This document shows positions 57,901 through 64,000 of a stretch of DNA of 64,000 nucleotides, piece by piece (the stretch's first letter is position 1; each line of letters starts with the position of its first letter). Source of the DNA: Rhizophagus clarus (taxonomy: Eukaryota > Glomeromycota > Glomeromycetes > Glomerales > Glomeraceae); assembly GCA_015698045.1 (NCBI GenBank), contig BLAL01000020.1:558001-622000 (forward strand), given 5' to 3'. Made by a program: the position numbers and the translations under genes. The notes under the pieces are model-generated. The model ran no database searches, was not told the origin of the DNA, and saw only the letters and a list, made by a program, of their open reading frames with translations.

Positions 57901-60097
57901 ATCAGAAAGCATTAGGGATGATTAAGAAGCAAAAATCAACGATGATTAGAAAGCATCAGGAATGATCAAGCAACAAAATGAATGATTAGGAAGTAAAATA
58001 AAGCATTAGGAACAATTAGGAAGCATCAGAAATGGTTAAGAAGCAAAAATCAATGATGATTAGAAGGCATCAAGAAGCAAAATGAATAATTAGTGAGTAA
58101 AATAAAGCAGCAAGAACGATCAGGAAGCATCAGGGATGATTAAGAAGTAAAAATCAATGATAATTAGAAAGCATCAGGAATGACCAAAAAGCAAAATGAA
58201 TGATTAGGGAGTAAAATAAAGCATTAGAAATGATCAAGAAGTAAAATAAAAAAAAATCAAGAAGCAAAATGAACGATCATGAAGCATCAGGAATGATTAA
58301 GAAGCAAAAATCATTGATTGGAAAGCATCAGGAATGATCAAGAAGCAAAATGAATAACTAGGGAGTAAAATAAAGCAGCAAGAACGATCAGGAAGCATTA
58401 GGGATGATTAAGAAGCAAAAATCAACGATGATTAGAAAGCATCAGGAATGATCAAGCAGCAAAATGAATGATTAGGAAGTAAAATAAAGCATTAGGAACA
58501 ATTAGGAAGCATCAGAAATGGTTAAGAAGCAAAAATCAATGATGATTAGAAGGCATCAAGAAGCAAAATGAATAATTAGTGAGTAAAATAAAGCAGCAAC
58601 AACGATCAGGAAGCATCAGGGATGATTAAGAAGCAAAAATCAATGATAATTAGAAAGCATCAGGAATGACCAAGAAGCAAAATGAATGATTAGGGAGTAA
58701 AATAAAGCATTAGAAATGATCAAGAAGTAAAATAAAAAAAAATCAAGAAGCAAAATGAACGATCATGAAGCATCAGGAATGATTAAGAAGCAAAAATCAT
58801 TGATTGGAAAGCATCAGGAATGAACAAGAAGCAAAATGAATAATTAGTGAGTAAAATAAAGCATTAGGAACGATCAGGAAGCATCAGAAATGGTTAAGAA
58901 GCAAAAATCAATGATGATTAGAAGGCATCAAGAAGCAAAATGAATAATTAGTGAGTAAAATAAAGCAGCAAGAACGATCAGGAAGCATCAGGGATGATTA
59001 AGAAGCAAAAATCAATGATAATTAGAAAGCATCAGGAATGACCAAGAAGCAAAATGAATGATTAGGGAGTAAAATAAAGCATTAGAAATGATCAAGAAGT
59101 AAAATAAAAAAAAATCAAGAAGCAAAATGAACGATCATGAAGCATCAGGAATGATTAAGAAGCAAAAATCATTGATTGGAAAGCATCAGGAATGATCAAG
59201 AAGCAAAATGAATAATTAGGGAGTAAAATAAAGCATTGGGAACGATCAGGAAGCATCAGAGAAGCAAAAATCAACGATGATTAGAAGGCATCAAGAAGCA
59301 AAATGAATAAGTAGGGAGTAAAATAAAGCATTAGGAATGATCAGGAAGCATCAGAGAAGCAAAAATCAATGATGATTAGAAGGCATCAAGAAGCAAAATG
59401 AATAATTAAGGAGTAAAATAAAGCATTAAGAATGATCAGGAAGTATCAGGAATGATCAAGAAGAATTAGTAAGTAAAATAAAGCATTAAGAACGATCAGG
59501 AAGCATCAGGAATGGTTAAGAAGCAAAAATCAACGATAATTAGAAAGCATCAGGAATGACCAAGAAACAAAATGAATGATTAGGGAGTAAAATAAAGCAT
59601 TAGGAACGATTAGGAAACATCAGAAATGGTTAAGAAACAAAAATCAATGATGATTAGAAGGCATCAAGAAGCAAAATGAATAATTAGGGAGTAAAATAAA
59701 GCATTAGGAACGATCAAGCAGTAAAATAAAAAATCAGAAAGCAAAATGAACGATCAGGAAGCATCAGGAATGATTAAGAAGCAAGAACGAATGATTAGAA
59801 ATGATCAAGAAGAATAGTGAGTAAAATAAAGCATTATGAACGATCATGAAGCATCAAGAATAATTAAGAAGCAAAAATCAACGATAATTAGAAAGCATCA
59901 GAAATGATCAAGAAGAATTAGTGAGTAAAATAAAGCAGCAAGAACGATCAGGAAACATCAGGAATGATTAAGAAGCAAAAATCAACGATAATTAGAAAAA
60001 ATCAGGAATGACCAAGAAGCAAAATGAATGATTAGGGAGTAAAATAAAGCGAAATGAACGATCAGGAAGCATCGGGAATGATCAAAGAAGCAAAATA
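54944..60097. repeat. Purine-rich satellite array with higher-order repeats
   Basis: About 5.15 kb of short modules such as GAAGCATCAGGAATGATTAA, GAAGCAAAAATCAATGATGA, AAGCAAAATGAATAATTAG and GTAAAATAAAGCATTAGGAA. In the distal third the modules form higher-order units. GTGAGTAAAATAAAGCAGCA starts at 58093, 58579 and 58951 (spacing 486 and 372), and GAAGCAAAATGAACGATCAT at 58261, 58747 and 59119 (again 486 and 372). So a 372-bp unit alternates with one carrying an extra 114 bp. Copies near 58-60 kb are nearly identical and those near 55 kb are diverged. Stops occur in all frames; it is not coding. It ends 229 bp beyond the stop codon of F-box gene 4. Confidence 0.9.
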
Positions 60098-60325
60098 CTT
60101 TTTATTACATACGGTTTTTGTATAATTTATATACTAAATTTTATGAGAAAACAAAAAAAAACCATCATTTTTATTTTTGTACACAATAAACATTTTAAGA
60201 ACAAATATATGTACCAAATTTTATTTAAGTTTGAAAAAAATATACAAAATATACGATTGAATCTATAGAATTCTGTCGTTATCGCACATAAGAAGGTTTA
60301 CTAACAAAATTTTTGTTAAAAGAAT

Positions 60326-61810
60326 TTAAAGAATCCCATAAAACGAAATATAAGTATCGGATTCTACATCACCACAATGAATAACTTTAAACTCTTTAAT
60401 AACACCTAAACCAATATATTTTCTAATGATCTTCATATTTTCGCTATTTTTTTCTAAACTATTCATAATATCAAAATAATTATTAACGACCAACAAAACC
60501 GACCTTTGTGAATTATATCTCGTAAAGATATATTCTAAATCTTCCGGAAGCATTCTAGTTTGTACGTCATCTTGATAATCTAATACTATTTCAGAAATAT
60601 TCTTTGAATATTTCATAACAGCCTCTAACGCTTCCTTATCTTTCAAATATGAATCCCCGCACCAAATTTTAATGGCTTTTAAATATCTACAACTGTCCAA
60701 AATTATTTCTAACGTATCCAATTCGTTGTTTTTAATTCCAGTAGAAAGTTTTTCAAGAACCGGACAAAAACTAGAGATAGATAAATTTAATAAATTGTTG
60801 CTATAACCTGAATCTTCACAAATGTAAATTTCTTTCAAATTTTTTCCATTATTTTTTAAAAATTTTATTAATGATTCGCTTTTTGGACATGCACTAAAAA
60901 TTTTTAAAATTTGTAGTTGCGAGAAAACAATATACTCCAAAATCTCAAAATTCTTAAACCATTCACCATACGCAAATTTTAACTGAAGTACCCGTAAATT
61001 TGTAAGATTAACGATAGAAGATAATGAAACAATATCAACTCTTCCATATAGATTTAATTTGGTCAACGTGTCCGGCAATTTTTTCAAAAACAAATCAATT
61101 AAATCTGTTGAAACGTTATATATTCCTATATTAGAACATGCTAATCTTTTCTGCGAAGATATTAACTCGGCTAGCTCGTTCGGAATATCATTCTTAATCG
61201 TCACGTTCAATTTGACTATATTGTGGCTTATCCGAGATAATTGAGCGAAAAATTCGGGCGAAATATTTGAAGTACAATGTAATTCAGATAGATATTTCAA
61301 ACTATCTTTGGCTTTAGGGTGAAAGATAAAATTCGTGTCCGGAGTTTGCCAAGACGAGAATTGCCAAAATTTAGATATTTTCAATCTTTTTAAAGAAGGT
61401 ACTTGTTTTAAAAACAATTTGATAATTTCCTGCGCTGTTATATTTGTACTGACTTTTAAATTTTGTGACAAACACGATTGTTGATTTTTGAGAAGATACC
61501 AAATCTTGCAATAAACTTGTTCGATTGATATAACTTTACAGAACGATGCATAATTGAAAATCGGAAATTTAAAAGTTGGAGTCAAGATGTTAATTCCGTT
61601 TATATGTAACATTTCTTTTGACTCGGTTGGAAGATGAGCAACCAGAGTTCTATAATTTTTTGTGCTATAATTCCACACGTTTCTCCACAAGATTTTTATA
61701 GAAAGCTTACACCAAAGTCGGTTTACTAATATGCACGACTGTAAAGAAGGTTTCTCATCTGCTAAACATTCAAAAATTTCGTTCAAACAATCAACGGGAA
61801 GTTGAGACAT
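60326..61810 (-). CDS. F-box protein with leucine-rich repeats (copy 4)
   Basis: The product is 494 aa, single exon, from MSQLPVDCLNEIFECLADE. The F-box has SCILVNRLWCKLSIKILWRN. The C-terminal two thirds contain repeat-like segments (YLSELHCTSNIS, TLTKLNLYGRVD, NLRVLQLKFAYGEW). It is the nearest relative of the gene at 17404-18882; the two differ by scattered substitutions and in the last dozen residues (CGDVESDTYISFYGIL against SHDNFTFNFFYKVI). The start is supported by the shared leader. The purine-rich satellite begins 229 bp after the stop codon, so its 3' untranslated region may reach the array. Function is inferred as an SCF substrate receptor. Confidence 0.9.
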   Translation of the reverse strand: MSQLPVDCLNEIFECLADEKPSLQSCILVNRLWCKLSIKILWRNVWNYSTKNYRTLVAHLPTESKEMLHINGINILTPTFKFPIFNYASFCKVISIEQVYCKIWYLLKNQQSCLSQNLKVSTNITAQEIIKLFLKQVPSLKRLKISKFWQFSSWQTPDTNFIFHPKAKDSLKYLSELHCTSNISPEFFAQLSRISHNIVKLNVTIKNDIPNELAELISSQKRLACSNIGIYNVSTDLIDLFLKKLPDTLTKLNLYGRVDIVSLSSIVNLTNLRVLQLKFAYGEWFKNFEILEYIVFSQLQILKIFSACPKSESLIKFLKNNGKNLKEIYICEDSGYSNNLLNLSISSFCPVLEKLSTGIKNNELDTLEIILDSCRYLKAIKIWCGDSYLKDKEALEAVMKYSKNISEIVLDYQDDVQTRMLPEDLEYIFTRYNSQRSVLLVVNNYFDIMNSLEKNSENMKIIRKYIGLGVIKEFKVIHCGDVESDTYISFYGIL

Positions 61811-61917
61811 GGTTTTTTTAATATAACAAAGAGTTTAAAATTTTTTTAAAATCAAGACGAAGACGAAAGAATCTGAGGAATCTGGTCGTTCGTGGGAATT
61901 ATGTTATGAATATAAAG

Positions 61918-61950
61918 GTCATGCGGTTACAACAATTACGTAATGATGCA
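61918..61950 (-). promoter_or_regulatory. Conserved F-box promoter motif, intact copy
   Basis: The minus strand reads TGCATCATTACGTAATTG then TTGTAACCGCATGAC, identical to 18961-18993. It ends 108 bp before the start codon. Confidence 0.6.
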
Positions 61951-62303
61951 TTTATTGTTTGCGTCACTTGATATTTGCAGATCTCTGCCCGAATTATTAA
62001 TTTAGGCCAAATTTAAAAAATTTGGGCCAAATTTCTAATTCCTGAAAGATGATCGTCATGATAGAATGGCAGTAAAATAATCTAGATTAGATGTATAACG
62101 AAACATTAATTTCTTTTTTTAATCTTTTTATTTTAAAATTTTAAATTCGTTTTTTAATTTATAGCGCTATAATATACGGAGGAAAAGATTACAAATTTTT
62201 TTTTAATCGAGATACATATTCATTAAAAAAATTTTTTAATATGAAATTTATTACGCGTAAAATAAAAAGAAAATACTACATAAAATAAAAGAATATACTG
62301 TAT

Positions 62304-62345
<42 letters not shown>

Positions 62346-62642
62346 GAGAATTCAATTTTCGATTTTTGTATCGTTATTAACACTATACATACGGTACTAC
62401 GGAATTGTACTACGGTAGATAATAGAACGATATTAAGATTCTTGAAGTTATTAAATTTTGAAATAAATTGAACAGTTTTTGATTGATATCGTGTATCATT
62501 AGTCATAATTGAATTTCTCTCAGACAAAAATAGTTTTTGTCATTTCATTATAACAAGATTAATAACGAACGTGAAAAAACACTTTTTTTTAAAAAAAATA
62601 CCCGTCTATTAAAAAAATTTTTAATTAAGCATATTAAAAATC

Positions 62643-62915
62643 CTAATTTACGTGTTCATTTTCCTGTGCTAAAAGTATTTTTATACGAATTTTCTTTTTA
62701 TATAATAAATACTTCAAATTCATTGAACTGTGAACTTCTACGGTTAGATTAATTAATCTTTGTATATGTTGACAGACACGTGATGCTAATTCGTAAATTG
62801 AAGGAAATAACGAGACGTTTCTTAATTTTCGGTTTGAATGTAATCTATGCGGTGACTGATTATATAATAGTTGATCATTTAGTATTGACGTGAAAATCTG
62901 GTACATTGATCTCAA
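62643..62915 (-). pseudogene. F-box/LRR fragment (subfamily of copy 3)
   Basis: The minus-strand frame reads SIYELASRVCQHIQRLI, matching YFYGFASICQHIQRLIII of the gene at 41029-42504. The preceding LNDQLLYNQS fits SLNHQIFYCPE of the same protein. Only about 70 codons are recognisable, with no F-box and no C-terminus. It is a dead fragment. Confidence 0.65.
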
Positions 62916-64000
62916 ACGATCTCAAACGTTGTGAAATCGATCTACAATTTATTTTCACGCGAAATGTATTCAGGGAATTCTGTAATTCTGTAATATATAA
63001 TATTTTCTTTTTTTTTTTCGTGTTACAAATTAATCGAAGATTAAGGAGTTTAAATTAAAAATTCGTCTGAATTTTGTTTATTATCATTCTGCGCATTTTT
63101 AAAAATTTTAGAACTCGTACCGACGTAACGTGATGATCGACATTTTTATGGGCTTTAACGTCGGCCGAAACTTAGTAATTTCATAATTTAGGCCAAGCCT
63201 GAATCATAATTTAGGCCAAACAAAATTTCCTTTTTCGTATTTTAACGGGACATGGTAAAGATGTCCTATAAGTTTGTTCTAGACTTCCAAAAGAACTATA
63301 AAAAGAACAATAGGATCTTCAAATGCATTCTTGATACAATTTATTTAGATAAATGAAATTCTGTAAAAGGATTAATTAATAGATTTAAAAAGAAAGACTA
63401 TTTTTATAAAATATGCTATTTAATTTAAAAACTTTAAAATAAATATTATCAAACAATTAATTTAAATGTATAATACAGTGTGAAACATGCCAAGAAATTC
63501 AACTATTCCAAAATTTTACAATGAATTGCTATACAAATAAAAGTCATGAGAACTTTGGTTTATTTGTTTCTAGCAGGCTTCAAATAAAAAATTTGTTGAT
63601 AATGATTCTAAAAAATGTGATACATTTTAGAAATTCCAATGCAAATTGGCGTTTCAGAATTTGTCATCTGTTTGTCCTTTGTTCTGATACATTTTCTTTT
63701 TTAAGAAAAAAAAAAAAAAAAATATATAATCTAAATCAAGCATGGTACCTTATCATGAAAATACTAACCAATAAGAACAAAATTGGAATATTTTTTTTTT
63801 TTTAAAAAAAAAAGAAAAAAAATGGCGTTGATATTTTTTCAAAATAAAATTTGGGGTAGTAGATATTATTATGAATTTAGAAAAAAGCGTAAAGAAAAGT
63901 GAAGATTGCCGTGACGTTATGCTGCGTCACATATTATGACCGCAGTCGTCGACTAGTGGTAATATATATGCAACATAATAGACAATTATATATTGTTTTA
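62916..64000. other. Window end, no gene seen
   Basis: The first part is the shared upstream sequence of block B. Homopolymer runs at 63704-63722 and 63791-63821 follow. The 94-codon frame at 63521-63805 runs through poly-A and poly-T tracts and has no motif. Confidence 0.45.

Larger units (their letters stand above)
60100..63400 (-). repeat. Duplicated block B around F-box gene 4
   Basis: The partner of 17100-20800, in the same orientation; shared sequence islands are listed there. Unlike block A it contains an F-box fragment of the other subfamily (62643-62915) within the upstream part, so that fragment arrived after the duplication or was lost from block A. Confidence 0.65.

Noticed and set aside
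63521..63805. 94-codon frame near the window end
   Set aside because: It runs through homopolymer A and T tracts and lacks any motif.

Overview
The window looks like nuclear DNA of an arbuscular mycorrhizal fungus of the Rhizophagus irregularis type (Glomeromycotina). This is inferred from the very AT-rich sequence, several single-exon F-box/leucine-rich-repeat genes of one architecture, a decayed tyrosine-kinase-like gene, many palindromic transposon remnants, decayed LINEs, and a Polinton/Maverick-like DNA polymerase relic. No database search was possible, so family names rest on motifs read by eye.

Intact genes are sparse. Four F-box genes lie at 2379-3851 (+), 17404-18882 (-), 41029-42504 (-) and 60326-61810 (-). 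The second and fourth are close paralogues in a duplicated block of about 3.5 kb. The first belongs to the same subfamily and the third to another. Two short spliced genes were reconstructed by hand. One is a four-exon Myb/SANT-like DNA-binding protein (32926 to 32249, -, 149 aa). The other is a two-exon secreted peptide precursor (28189 to 27907, -, 53 aa) with a signal peptide, a KR processing site and a tail resembling plant IDA-type peptides.

Layout: 1-1.4 kb holds low-complexity DNA and a kinase relic; 1.6-3.9 kb holds a palindromic element in the promoter of F-box gene 1; 5.7-8.0 kb holds a retroposed ORF1-like gene with target-site duplications and a poly(A) tail; 8.2-10.4 kb holds decayed coding-like blocks; 13.3-14.2 kb holds a second ORF1 relic; 15.4-16.9 kb holds simple repeats and MITEs; 17.1-20.8 kb holds F-box gene 2 and the duplicated block; 24.5-27.0 kb holds the polymerase relic broken by two nested MITEs; 27.9-30.6 kb holds the peptide gene, a hAT-like element, other MITEs and a short decayed ORF; 32-33 kb holds the Myb gene; 38.9-40.1 kb holds a LINE ORF2 relic; 41-42.5 kb holds F-box gene 3; 43-51.3 kb holds nested inverted-repeat elements and a 32-bp minisatellite splitting an F-box pseudogene; 51.6-60.1 kb is mostly a purine-rich satellite array with higher-order repeats; 60.1-63.4 kb holds F-box gene 4 and another F-box fragment.

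There is no operon logic. The picture is a fast-evolving, transposon-rich region where F-box genes duplicate and die and small regulatory or secreted genes sit between repeats. Most short open reading frames are chance frames: at this base composition I estimate about ten frames of 80 codons by chance in 64 kb.
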